Shown piece after piece: positions 52,719 through 61,417 of a DNA stretch of 64,000 bases. Made by a program: the position numbers and the translations under genes. The notes below the pieces were generated by a model. That model worked only from the letters and a program-made list of their open reading frames with translations, searched no databases and had not been told where the DNA came from. Every line of letters starts with the position of its first letter. The stretch's first letter is position 1. The DNA comes from an uncultured bacterium (GTDB lineage: Bacteria; Verrucomicrobiota; Lentisphaeria; Victivallales; UBA1829). The DNA is taken from positions 1 to 64,000 of the forward strand of contig CASFTV010000003.1 of the NCBI GenBank assembly GCA_949297765.1, written 5' to 3'.

Positions 52719-54206
52719 TTATCGGTTCTCCAGCACCCGGTGAATCATCCGCATGTAAAGATCTTCTCCGACGATCTTCCGCCAGACGAGGAATGCGGAG
52801 AGCATCGCCCCCATCGCACCGGGCAGCAGCGCATTCTGACCGGCCACATAGAAATTGCGGATGGGCAGTTTTCCGAAGACATTGTTCTGTCCGAGTTTCT
52901 GCCGGATCCCGTATGCGGATCCGAACGGGGAAAGATAGTCGCGATAGGTGAGCATGGACGCGGCGTCAAGAATCCGCAGTTTTCCCCGGAAATCGGGATA
53001 GATGCGGTAGATTTTCTCCTCCAGATCCGCCGACTTTCTCCGTTTATACGCATAATAGGCCGGCGGCCGGCGGCCCGTCCGCGAGGCTTCCCATTCGGCA
53101 GTTTCCGCCCGGAAGACATTCTGGAATGCCGTGACCGTGTTGTAACGGTTTCCGTCGAGACCGCGTTCCCGGGTGAGCATAATCCCGGTGGCCGTGGCAT
53201 CCGGATGGGCGGGCGACATGATCCGGTCCACCTTCGAGGTCGAGAAATGGGAGGTAAGTTCCTCCCGGAACGCCTCCGACTCCCGTTCAAGCACGGCGAA
53301 GATCGTAAAGAAGCCGGCGCCGTCCTCGAATTCGCGGACACGGTCGGCAAAAATCCCGTTCCGGAACCGTTCGGGGAGAAGACGGAGGATCTCCAGCGGA
53401 TGCATTGTCATCACACAGTCCTGGAATTCCACCGTACTTCCGTCTGTGAGCCGCATCCGATGGCAGCGCAGATGGTCCACGTCGAGACACTCGGCAAGGG
53501 TGCAGTTCGTCCGGATTTCAATGCCGAGTTCCTCCGCCCGCGTCCGGAACGCCGAGACAAACGCTCCACCGCTTCCGTCCACCCGGACCAGATCGTCCAT
53601 CAGCCCGAAACTGACCCGGCAGTGGTTCGCCAGAGAGATCTCCCCGCACGGTGTGCCATGACAGGTTGTGAATCCCGCCAGAATGCTGCGGACCTCATCC
53701 GGCACATTCAGGGAATCCAGATAGTCCTTCAGCAGAATGGAATCCTCTTTCTGGTACGGCAGACCGCTGAATCCGGCGTCCTCCAGATTGAAAAGGCGCG
53801 TATCGTAAAAGATCCGTTTCTGATCCTCGAAATAGCGGCGGATTCCCTCTTTCCGGTCGGGATATCGCTCCTCCAGCACACGGCGGATGTTGTCGCCGCC
53901 GTGGGGGAAATCGAACAGGAGGTCCTTGTCCGCCAGATAGATTTTCGTGGGAATGGAGTAACAGGAGAGCGGGGGATGGAACTCCAGCATCTTCAGCATG
54001 TCGCCCATGCTTCCGTCGAGCCGGGTGGTGAAATGGAATCCGGTGTCGAACGGGATGCCTTCCCGGTGAAAGCGCTGCATGCTCCCGCCGATCACGGAAC
54101 TTTTCTCCAGCAGGAGAATCCGGAATCCGCCGGAGGCCAGCAGAATGCTGATCGTCATTCCGGTGATGCCGCTCCCGAGGACGACAAAATCATATTTCCT
54201 ATTCAA
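52719..54206 (-). CDS. CrtI/phytoene-dehydrogenase-like FAD oxidoreductase, 495 aa, TTG start
   Basis: 'DFVVLGSGITGMTISILLASGG' is the FAD Rossmann GxGxxG motif. 'VIGGSMQRFHREGIPFDTGFHF' resembles carotenoid desaturase/isomerase and retinol-saturase relatives, and the C-terminal 'IRNFYVAGQNALLPGAMGAMLSAF' is the second FAD-contact segment of that family. In this cluster it could desaturate, saturate or isomerise the polyene chain. The frame is open far upstream, but the TTG at 54206 lies just before the conserved Rossmann motif and has GGGAGAG upstream. The preceding fabG stop is 15 bases away. Confidence 0.85.
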   Translation of the reverse strand: MNRKYDFVVLGSGITGMTISILLASGGFRILLLEKSSVIGGSMQRFHREGIPFDTGFHFTTRLDGSMGDMLKMLEFHPPLSCYSIPTKIYLADKDLLFDFPHGGDNIRRVLEERYPDRKEGIRRYFEDQKRIFYDTRLFNLEDAGFSGLPYQKEDSILLKDYLDSLNVPDEVRSILAGFTTCHGTPCGEISLANHCRVSFGLMDDLVRVDGSGGAFVSAFRTRAEELGIEIRTNCTLAECLDVDHLRCHRMRLTDGSTVEFQDCVMTMHPLEILRLLPERFRNGIFADRVREFEDGAGFFTIFAVLERESEAFREELTSHFSTSKVDRIMSPAHPDATATGIMLTRERGLDGNRYNTVTAFQNVFRAETAEWEASRTGRRPPAYYAYKRRKSADLEEKIYRIYPDFRGKLRILDAASMLTYRDYLSPFGSAYGIRQKLGQNNVFGKLPIRNFYVAGQNALLPGAMGAMLSAFLVWRKIVGEDLYMRMIHRVLENR

Positions 54207-54220
54207 AAGCACTCTCCCGG

Positions 54221-54949
54221 TCAGATCACAAGTCCGCCGTTGACGGCGAGGACCTGTCCATGAATATATCGGCTGTCGGGACCGCAGAGGAAGCTGACCG
54301 CTCCGGCGACCTCGTCCGGGAGCCCCGCCCGGTTCAGCGGAATCAGCGGCAGGATTTTCTCTTTCGGCAGATCGGCGGTCATCGGAGTTTCGATGAATCC
54401 GGGCGCGACGGCGTTCACCAGAATTCCTTTTCTCCCGACCTCCCGGGCGAGCGCCTTGACGGCGCCGATCAGAGCGGCTTTGGACGCGGAGTAATTCACC
54501 TGTCCCGCCTGTCCCGCCTGTCCGGAAGCGCTGCTGATCACGACGATCCGGCCGTTCCGGCTGGCAAACATTCCCATCAGAAGCGGCTGCACCGTATTGT
54601 AGAATCCGTCCAGATTGGTCCGGATCACGGAATCCCACTCCTGCTCCGACATGAACACGAACAAATTGTCTCTTGCGATTCCGGCATTGTAGACGAGGAC
54701 CTCCGGAGCGGAGTCGCCGAAACATCCGAGCAGGGCATCCGAAGCGGCTTTGCGGTCTGCGACGTCGAACGCCAGAGTGCGGCAGGAACGTCCGAGCGCC
54801 TCCGCGGACTTCCGCAGCTTCTCCAGCCGGGAAACGTCATGACTGCAGGTGAGGACGAGGTCGAATCCGTCCGCAGCGAGGCGTTCCGCGACAGCGCATC
54901 CGATTCCGCCGGCGGCGCCGATCACCAAAGCGGTTTTCCGGGAATTCAT
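54221..54949 (-). CDS. FabG-type 3-oxoacyl-ACP reductase, 242 aa
   Basis: Short-chain dehydrogenase with 'VIGAAGGIGCAVAERLA' (NADPH loop), 'LVYNAGIARD' (NAG motif), serine in 'VISSAS' and the catalytic 'YSASK'. It would reduce the beta-keto intermediate after each condensation. A 9-base unit is repeated in tandem around 54499-54516, giving GQAGQAGQ next to the catalytic loop, where most family members have a shorter GQxGQ. Its start overlaps the end of the lipoprotein gene by four bases. Confidence 0.93.
   Translation of the reverse strand: MNSRKTALVIGAAGGIGCAVAERLAADGFDLVLTCSHDVSRLEKLRKSAEALGRSCRTLAFDVADRKAASDALLGCFGDSAPEVLVYNAGIARDNLFVFMSEQEWDSVIRTNLDGFYNTVQPLLMGMFASRNGRIVVISSASGQAGQAGQVNYSASKAALIGAVKALAREVGRKGILVNAVAPGFIETPMTADLPKEKILPLIPLNRAGLPDEVAGAVSFLCGPDSRYIHGQVLAVNGGLVI
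54499..54516 (-). repeat. 9-bp tandem repeat in fabG
   Basis: Two exact 9-base units followed by a partial third encode GQA-GQA-G near the SDR catalytic loop. In frame. Confidence 0.75.
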
Positions 54950-55479
54950 TTTCCCTCGACCGCGCGGACCATGTCAGGATAATTGGAGAGCCGGGTCCTG
55001 GAATGAGTGCTCCGCCCGACAAACAGCAAGGCTCCGGCCGTCAGCCCCGGCAGGAATCCCCGGATCTCGACCCGGCCCGACGAGCATTTGGAAGCCGCGC
55101 TCCAGAGAACATCGCGTTTCCCGTTGTTGCGGATGAATTTCATGTTGACCGTTGTATCGCGGCGGCGGCCGTCCCTCCAGCTGTAGGAGTACTCCACGAT
55201 AAAATCCGCCCGGCCCCGCGACGAGGCCTCGCTGAATCCGAGATGTTTCAGTCCGTTGATCAGAGCGGTTCTGCAATCGGCATTGAATTCATTTTTATGA
55301 GTGGCGACAATCCAGAAGGTCTTTCCATACTGATTTCTGTCCGCCACCGCATCGCTGCGAACCGTAACAATTCTGGCTTTCGGAAGAGAGTCCGCATCCG
55401 CCGGGGATTCTCCGTTCCGGCAGGCGGGCAGAAGGGCGAGAAGTGAAGCGATGCAGAAAATCCACAGAGCGTTTCTCAT
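54946..55479 (-). CDS. Lipoprotein at the head of the aryl-polyene-like cluster, 177 aa
   Basis: 'LWIFCIASLLALLPAC' is a lipoprotein signal with a lipobox cysteine at residue 19. The mature part, with 'KTFWIVATHKNEFNADCRTALINGLKHLGF' and 'ADFIVEYSYSWRDGRRRDTTVNMKFI', has the feel of DUF4136-type lipoproteins, but the match is by eye. AGGAG ten bases before ATG at 55479 fixes the start; the frame extends to 55503. It overlaps fabG (ATGA), so it is part of the operon and could receive or anchor the product at the outer membrane. Confidence 0.7.
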   Translation of the reverse strand: MRNALWIFCIASLLALLPACRNGESPADADSLPKARIVTVRSDAVADRNQYGKTFWIVATHKNEFNADCRTALINGLKHLGFSEASSRGRADFIVEYSYSWRDGRRRDTTVNMKFIRNNGKRDVLWSAASKCSSGRVEIRGFLPGLTAGALLFVGRSTHSRTRLSNYPDMVRAVEGK

Positions 55480-55684
55480 GACAAATATTCTCCTGTTCTT
55501 CATTTTATTTTTTCAAACGGGGCGGGATCTTTCGGCATAATGTATCATCAACAGCAAACAGCGTCAAGTTGAAAATCCGCTTTTCCCCAAGAAAAAAAAT
55601 TCACAGGCGAGGTTGATTCATCCGTCCCTTCATGATATATTACTGCTGTTTTTTTCACTTTTCATTACAGAGGAACAGAGCCCT

Positions 55685-58600
55685 ATGACGATCGCCGAAC
55701 TTGCGGGGAATCCGCCGGAAAGCAGCCGTCCGGTCCCTTTCTGGAGCTGGAATGACAAACTGGAAGCGGAGGAACTTTCCCGCCAGATCCGTCTGATGCA
55801 TGAGGCGGGACTGGGCGGATTCTTCATGCACGCCCGCGGCGGACTTCTGACGGACTATCTCGGAGAAGAGTGGTTCTCGCTGACAAAAACCGCCATCCGC
55901 ACCGCGGCGGAATGCTCCATGAATCCCTGGGCATACGACGAAAACGGATGGCCCAGCGGATTCGGAAACGGACGGGTCAACGGACTGGGCGAACGGTTCC
56001 AGCAGAAATATCTGCGCTGGAAAAAGATCGTTCCGGCGGAACTGCCCGGGGCGGAACGGGTCATCGCATTTTATTCCGCGGACGGCCGCAGACTCTCCCG
56101 GGAGGAGGCGGAAAAGCAGACGGAAATCCTCCTGTTTTATTACGAAGTCAATCCCTACTATGTCGACACCCTCGACCGCGACGTCACGGAGACATTTCTG
56201 GAAACCGTGCATCAGGCCTACTGCGACGCCCTCACCGAAGAAGAACGGAAGGTGATGAAGGGCTTTTTCACCGATGAACCGCAGATTTCCCGCAACGGCA
56301 TCCCGTGGTCGTTTCTCTATGAGAAAGAGTACCGCGCCGCTTACGGGGAGGAACTGCTTGACGTGCTGCCCCGCCTGTTCCTCCCGCTCGACGGACGGGA
56401 ACGGACGCGCTGGCGTTTCTGGCGTCTCACGACCCGTCTTTTCCTGAACAACTTCATGAAGCCGATCTACGACTGGTGCAGCGCGCACGGCTGGATGCTG
56501 ACCGGTCATCAGGTCTGTGAAGATCATTACGGCTCCCAGCTGACCTGCAACGGAGCGGTCATGCCGCACTATCAGTATTACCACATTCCGGGGATGGATG
56601 CGCTCGGCCGCCATACGGTTTCTCTTGCGACCACGCTCCAGCTGGCCAGCGCCGCCGCGCAGACGGGGAAGAAACAGATTCTCTCCGAAACATTCGCGCT
56701 CTGCGGATGGGCGGTGGACTTTGCCGATCTCAAATGGCTCTATCAGTGGCAGACCGTGCACGGGATCAATCTGCTCTGCCAGCATCTGGAAGGGTACTCC
56801 CTGCGCGGGATCCGGAAGAGGGATTATCCGGCGTCGCTGTTTATTCATCAGCCGTGGTGGAAGGGGATCCGTCCGTTCAACGACGCATTCTCCCGGATCG
56901 GGGTTCTGCTCTCCGAAGGGGAGATCCGGACCGAGGTTCTGCTGCTTCACGGAATCACAACCGCCCACATTCTGTACGATACGACGGAGGAGGCGCAGAA
57001 ACATCTGATGCAATATTCGGATCACTTTGAATCGCTCAGCCGGCTTCTGGAAGGCGCCCATCTCAACCACCACTACGGCGACGAGACGCTGATGGAACAG
57101 TACGGCTCCGTCGCAGAAGGGATCCTGAACGTGGGGCATCAGAGTTACCGTCTGGTGCTGCTGCCGAAGCTGATGAATCTTTCTTCGGGACAGGCGGAAC
57201 TGCTGACGGAGTTTCTCCATCAGGGCGGAACGGTTCTCGGCGTGCGCAACGATCTGGATCCGCATTTTTACATTGACGGGGAAGCGGCCGACAGCCATCC
57301 GCTTCTGCGAGAGATCCTCTGGTTCCCGACCGGCGAGGAGATGGTGCAGGAGGCGATGCGCCGTTCCGAACCGCTCCCGGCGGTCTTGAAAGTGACCGCG
57401 CCGGAGGCGGTCCGCGATCTTTCCCGGCAGCAGACCGCCGTTCATGTGACCCGCCGTTTCTACCATGATTTTGACGGCCGTAGCGCCCGTCTCTGCTACT
57501 ATGTGAACACGAACCGCTTCGATGCGTGCGAGGCCGATCTTTATCCGGGGGGGAACGGCGTGGAGATGTTCGATCCGGAAACGGGAAAACTGCGTCCGGT
57601 GTTTTTTGAGAAGACGGCGGCGGGAATCCGCGTTCCGCACCGGTTCGAGCCGGCGGGAGCGCTTCTGCTTCTTGTCCGGGAGGAGGAGACGCCGTCCGCG
57701 CCGGAACAGTCCGCGCCTCCGCGGCTTCTCCGGCTCCGAAACGAATTCCGGATCGCGGACTGCACGGAAAATCTGCTGGTTCTCGATTTCTGCGGATATG
57801 AGGTGGACGGGGAAAAGATCTCCGACCGGGAGTATGTTCTTTCGATTCAGGATGCGCTTCTGAAACGGGAACGCGACGCGGATGTGGTTCTGACCTTCCG
57901 TTTCACCGCCGGACCGACCTGCCGGATCGGCGAAGCGATGGAACTTCTTCTGGAGCATCCGGAACGCTATGCCATCGAACTGAATGGAACGCGGATTTCG
58001 AACAAGCCGGAAGGATTCTTCGCGGACAAGGCATTCGAACGGATTGCGATCGGTCATGCGGTGGTCGCGGGAGAAAACATTCTCCGTCTGCGGACACACT
58101 TTCACCAGAAGCCGGAGACCTATGCGGGAATCGCGGCGGCCCGCCGCTTTGAATCGGAGAAAAACAAACTTTCCTTCGATTCGGAAATTGAGGCGGTCTA
58201 CCTCTGCGGAGCGTTCGGAGTCTCCGTCGGCGGGGAGATCCGGGAACTCGACCGCAATGCGCTGCGGTGCGGGGAACCGTTTTCTCTGGAGGCGCTTCCG
58301 GAACGGACGGACATCCGCCGGATTGAGCGTTCCGGATTTCCATTCTTCGCGGGAAGCATGACGCTGACGCAGAACTTCGATCTTCCGGAGGGAGAACCCC
58401 CGGTCCGGAGCCGGATCGAATTCCGGAAGTTGTTCGCCCACATGGCCGAGATCCGTGTAAACGGAGAGGCGATCGGGACTCTGACCCGTCCGGATTACGT
58501 TCTCGAGATTCCGGAGACCGTGCTGCACGCGGGAGAAAACACGCTTCAGATTACGCTGACAAACTCTCTGCGGAACATGCTCGGTCCGTTTCATAAAGAG

Positions 58601-58738
58601 GAAGGGGAATCCTTCGGGGTCGGGCCGGGTTCCTTCTACAAGGATCCCGGGGTTTTCTGTCCGAACGGCGCGGCGGACTGGAACGGGGACTACTGCATTC
58701 TCCGGTTCGGGGCGGAAATGGGGGAGACCCCCGTATGA
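55685..58738 (+). CDS. GH106-like glycoside hydrolase, 1017 aa
   Basis: 'PVPFWSWNDKLEAEELSRQI' and 'LGGFFMHARGGLLTDYLGEEW', then 'NPWAYDENGWPSGFGNG', match the N-terminal barrel of GH106-related alpha-L-rhamnosidase-like proteins. 'GFFTDEPQIS' and 'ILSETFALCGWAVDF' lie where the catalytic acids are expected. The C-terminal 400 residues form beta-sandwich domains. No signal peptide is seen, so it would be cytoplasmic. The start at 55685 is chosen at the conserved N-terminus; its ribosome binding site (GAGGAA) is rather distant, and an in-frame start at 55613 is possible. Substrate is unproven. Confidence 0.82.
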   Translation: MTIAELAGNPPESSRPVPFWSWNDKLEAEELSRQIRLMHEAGLGGFFMHARGGLLTDYLGEEWFSLTKTAIRTAAECSMNPWAYDENGWPSGFGNGRVNGLGERFQQKYLRWKKIVPAELPGAERVIAFYSADGRRLSREEAEKQTEILLFYYEVNPYYVDTLDRDVTETFLETVHQAYCDALTEEERKVMKGFFTDEPQISRNGIPWSFLYEKEYRAAYGEELLDVLPRLFLPLDGRERTRWRFWRLTTRLFLNNFMKPIYDWCSAHGWMLTGHQVCEDHYGSQLTCNGAVMPHYQYYHIPGMDALGRHTVSLATTLQLASAAAQTGKKQILSETFALCGWAVDFADLKWLYQWQTVHGINLLCQHLEGYSLRGIRKRDYPASLFIHQPWWKGIRPFNDAFSRIGVLLSEGEIRTEVLLLHGITTAHILYDTTEEAQKHLMQYSDHFESLSRLLEGAHLNHHYGDETLMEQYGSVAEGILNVGHQSYRLVLLPKLMNLSSGQAELLTEFLHQGGTVLGVRNDLDPHFYIDGEAADSHPLLREILWFPTGEEMVQEAMRRSEPLPAVLKVTAPEAVRDLSRQQTAVHVTRRFYHDFDGRSARLCYYVNTNRFDACEADLYPGGNGVEMFDPETGKLRPVFFEKTAAGIRVPHRFEPAGALLLLVREEETPSAPEQSAPPRLLRLRNEFRIADCTENLLVLDFCGYEVDGEKISDREYVLSIQDALLKRERDADVVLTFRFTAGPTCRIGEAMELLLEHPERYAIELNGTRISNKPEGFFADKAFERIAIGHAVVAGENILRLRTHFHQKPETYAGIAAARRFESEKNKLSFDSEIEAVYLCGAFGVSVGGEIRELDRNALRCGEPFSLEALPERTDIRRIERSGFPFFAGSMTLTQNFDLPEGEPPVRSRIEFRKLFAHMAEIRVNGEAIGTLTRPDYVLEIPETVLHAGENTLQITLTNSLRNMLGPFHKEEGESFGVGPGSFYKDPGVFCPNGAADWNGDYCILRFGAEMGETPV

Positions 58739-60429
58739 GCGGACCGGAACAGCAACACATCCGGGAAACGTTGTTTTCCTGGAAAATGTATCCGTTCTGG
58801 ATTTTTCTTACAGCGCTGGTCCTGAGTCTGTCAATTGCGGTCTGCACGCAGATTCCGGTGACGGACATGAACCGGTACTGCCCGATGGCCCATGCGTTCA
58901 GCATCGGCGACTGGGGAAATGCGTTTCATCCGCGGGTTTCGCCGCTGGTTCCGGTACTGGGAGGGGTTCTTGAGTTTCTGACAGGGCTGGACTCGTTTTC
59001 CGCCCTGAAACTTCTCTCTTCTCTGGCGTTTGCGCTGACCGTTTTTCCGCTGTACGGGATTTTCCGCCGGTTTCTGGAGGAAATCCCGGCGCGGATCGGG
59101 ATTCTGATGGCGGCGTTTGCGTCGATGTCTCTGCGCTACGCCTCGACGGGACTGCGCGATTCGACAAAAGGACTGCTTTACATTGTATGCGTCTATCTTC
59201 TGGTGCGCATTTTCGAAGAGAAGCGGACGATATGGAATTATCTTTATTTCGGCGTGGCGACCGGACTTCTGGCGCTGACCCGGACGGAATGTTTCGCGTA
59301 TACGGGACTGTTCCTCGCGACGGTATTTGCGGTGGAACTCTTCCGCGGAAAAGCGGTGCTGCCGTGGAGGACTCTTCTTGCCGTTCTGGCGGCACTGGCA
59401 GTCATGCTTCCATGGCTCTGCTACATGAACAGAACAATTGGCTATCCGGTTCCGCAGGTTCGTTATGCGGACTGCCTGAAGACCGTCCTCCGGAAACTCT
59501 CTCTTCCGGCGGCTCCCGCGGAAAACAAAACCGTTCGGCGGAACACCGGAAAGACCGGAAAAGCCGTTTCCCCCCGGCCGGTGAAATCTGCGAAAGTCCG
59601 GACGGCCGGACCGGAAATCTTTCTGAACGCCCTCCGGAAAAACATGGAGCAGACGGAAGCAAAGGAAGCGGAAGATCGTTCGGCTAACGTATTGATCCGA
59701 TTTTTCAACGGACTTGTCAAAGGATTCTATCCGCCGTTCGCCATTCTTGCTCTTGCGGGAATATTTCTGCGGATCCGGGAACGGAAATGGGGGATGGCGG
59801 AAAGCGTGGTCTGCGTATCGCTGCTTGTCCACATGCTTCTGCTTGTTCTCCAGATCCGGATAGCGGATCATGCATTTTACATTTCCCGCCGCTATCTTCT
59901 TCCGGTGACGCCGCTGGAATTCGGCTGGAGTGCATACGGGGCATGTGCGATCTACCAGGCGCTGCACGCCCGGCTGGAACTGGTTCGCCGCCCATCGTTT
60001 CCGATAGTGCTGTTCGCGGTTGCCCTTCTGCTGCTTTATCTTCACGGGGCGAGCCGGATTCTCAAGACCTACACCTCGACGACAAAATCGCTGGAACGGA
60101 AGACTCTGCTGGAATTTTCCGAAGAAATCCGGAAGGATTACAAAGGGCCTGCCCGGTTCCGCCGGACCGGTTTCGATCCGGGAAATTACCTGACCAATCT
60201 GCGCCCGACGGTGTTCAGCAGCTGGGAACAGCTCGGCATTCTCTGCGGAGGACAGAGTCTCTACCCCGGAGATCCCGACTGGCAGGCGGGGAGAATCCAG
60301 CCGGATTACATTCTTTTCGAGGAGAAGGAAATCTCTGCGGAAATTCTGAGTGCGGCGGGTTACGAGAAGGTCCTCACCCGTCAAATTGATGGAACCGTTT
60401 TTCAGCTTTACCGAAGCAAAGGAAATTGA
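58735..60429 (+). CDS. GT39/ArnT-like integral membrane glycosyltransferase, 564 aa
   Basis: About ten membrane segments. The first periplasmic loop holds 'TDMNRYCPMAHAFSIGDWG' and 'HPRVSPLVPVLGGVLEFLTG', the place where GT-C transferases carry their acidic catalytic residue. 'RDSTKGLLYIVCVYLLVR' and 'GLLALTRTECFAYTGLFLA' follow the PMT/ArnT plan. A Lys/Arg-rich cytoplasmic insert lies around residues 255-310. It would transfer a sugar from a polyprenyl-phosphate donor to lipid or protein. The start overlaps the hydrolase stop (ATGA), so the two are coupled although their roles seem opposite. Confidence 0.8.
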   Translation: MSGPEQQHIRETLFSWKMYPFWIFLTALVLSLSIAVCTQIPVTDMNRYCPMAHAFSIGDWGNAFHPRVSPLVPVLGGVLEFLTGLDSFSALKLLSSLAFALTVFPLYGIFRRFLEEIPARIGILMAAFASMSLRYASTGLRDSTKGLLYIVCVYLLVRIFEEKRTIWNYLYFGVATGLLALTRTECFAYTGLFLATVFAVELFRGKAVLPWRTLLAVLAALAVMLPWLCYMNRTIGYPVPQVRYADCLKTVLRKLSLPAAPAENKTVRRNTGKTGKAVSPRPVKSAKVRTAGPEIFLNALRKNMEQTEAKEAEDRSANVLIRFFNGLVKGFYPPFAILALAGIFLRIRERKWGMAESVVCVSLLVHMLLLVLQIRIADHAFYISRRYLLPVTPLEFGWSAYGACAIYQALHARLELVRRPSFPIVLFAVALLLLYLHGASRILKTYTSTTKSLERKTLLEFSEEIRKDYKGPARFRRTGFDPGNYLTNLRPTVFSSWEQLGILCGGQSLYPGDPDWQAGRIQPDYILFEEKEISAEILSAAGYEKVLTRQIDGTVFQLYRSKGN

Positions 60430-60449
60430 ATAAAATCTCGGGGAAAAAC

Positions 60450-60478
60450 TTGAATATGCGGGAATGTGGAGTTATAAT
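60450..60478 (+). promoter_or_regulatory. Promoter of lpxC
   Basis: TTGAAT (60450-60455), a 17-base spacer and a perfect TATAAT (60473-60478) lie 57 bases before the lpxC start. This is the best sigma-70 promoter in the window. Confidence 0.75.
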
Positions 60479-60534
60479 TTCCGCATCGGAAGAGCAACAG
60501 AAACCATGAGAAAGGCAGGACGCCGCATAAAATT

Positions 60535-61398
60535 ATGGAGTATCAGAATACAGTAAAAAAAGAGGTGCTGGTATCGGGGATCACCCTTCACACCGGGGTG
60601 CGGGCGAATCTCCGGATTCTTCCTGCGCCGGAAAACACCGGAATTGTGTTCCGCCGGATCGACATGCCGGGCAGCCCGGAGGTTCAGGCGGTGGCGGGCA
60701 ATGTGATCGACGTCCGCCGCGCGACAACAATCGCATCCCGGACAACGGGCTGTTTTGTGGTGACCGTGGAACATATCATGGCGTCACTCCACGCGGCACA
60801 GGTGGACAATGCGATTGTGGAAATGGACGGACCCGAACCGCCGATCGCGGACGGATCCGCAAAAGCCTACTTTTTCGGGATTCAGGAAGCCGGACTGGAA
60901 CAGCTGTCGGCTCCGGCGAAATACTGGACGGCAAGCGCGCCGATCCGGATTGACGCGGGCGAAAGCCATCTTCTTCTGGAACCGGCGGATCGATTTGAGG
61001 TGATCTGCCGGGTGGAATACGGAGCTACGCCGCTCGACCGGCAGGAGTTTTCCTGTGTTGTCACCCCGGAGACCTTCGGGAAAGAACTTTCCGATTCGAG
61101 GACCTTCTGCATTTTCCGGGAATTGACCCAGCTGATCAGCGCGGGTCTGGTGAAGGGGGGAAGCCTGGACAACGCGGTCATCATGCACGACGGAGCAATC
61201 ATCTCCAAGGAAGGGATGCGTCATCCGGAGGAATTTGCCCGTCACAAGATGATGGATCTGGTCGGGGATCTTTATCTGACCGGGATGCGCGTGCATGCGA
61301 AAGTCACGGCGGAAAAAGCCGGCCATCCGACCCATGTGAAACTCGCAGGGGAGATGCTGGCCCAATTTTCAGCGAACAATCAACCTAAAGAATCATGA
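60535..61398 (+). CDS. lpxC: UDP-3-O-acyl-N-acetylglucosamine deacetylase LpxC
   Basis: First committed enzyme of lipid A synthesis, a zinc deacetylase. 'SGITLHTGVRANLRILPA' is the N-terminal family motif. 'VTVEHIMASLHAAQVDNAIVEMDG' contains the first zinc histidine, 'SRTFCIFRE' the substrate loop, and 'HKMMDLVGDLYLTG' the second histidine and the aspartate. 'KAGHPTHVKLA' matches the family's final histidine motif. At 287 residues it is a stand-alone LpxC, unlike the LpxC-FabZ fusions of Bacteroidetes. It shows that the organism makes lipopolysaccharide. Confidence 0.96.
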   Translation: MEYQNTVKKEVLVSGITLHTGVRANLRILPAPENTGIVFRRIDMPGSPEVQAVAGNVIDVRRATTIASRTTGCFVVTVEHIMASLHAAQVDNAIVEMDGPEPPIADGSAKAYFFGIQEAGLEQLSAPAKYWTASAPIRIDAGESHLLLEPADRFEVICRVEYGATPLDRQEFSCVVTPETFGKELSDSRTFCIFRELTQLISAGLVKGGSLDNAVIMHDGAIISKEGMRHPEEFARHKMMDLVGDLYLTGMRVHAKVTAEKAGHPTHVKLAGEMLAQFSANNQPKES

Positions 61399-61417
61399 GG
61401 AAAGAGAGGATATCCGG

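Noticed and set aside
52719-54725. N-terminal extension of the FAD oxidoreductase by 173 codons
   Set aside because: The extension overlaps fabG in another frame; the conserved Rossmann motif begins right after TTG 54206.
55655-58594. 979-codon open frame antisense to the GH106-like gene
   Set aside because: Long antisense frames are common at this codon use (few stops opposite GGA/CGG/GAA-rich genes); the composition is Arg/His/Gln rich with no domains.
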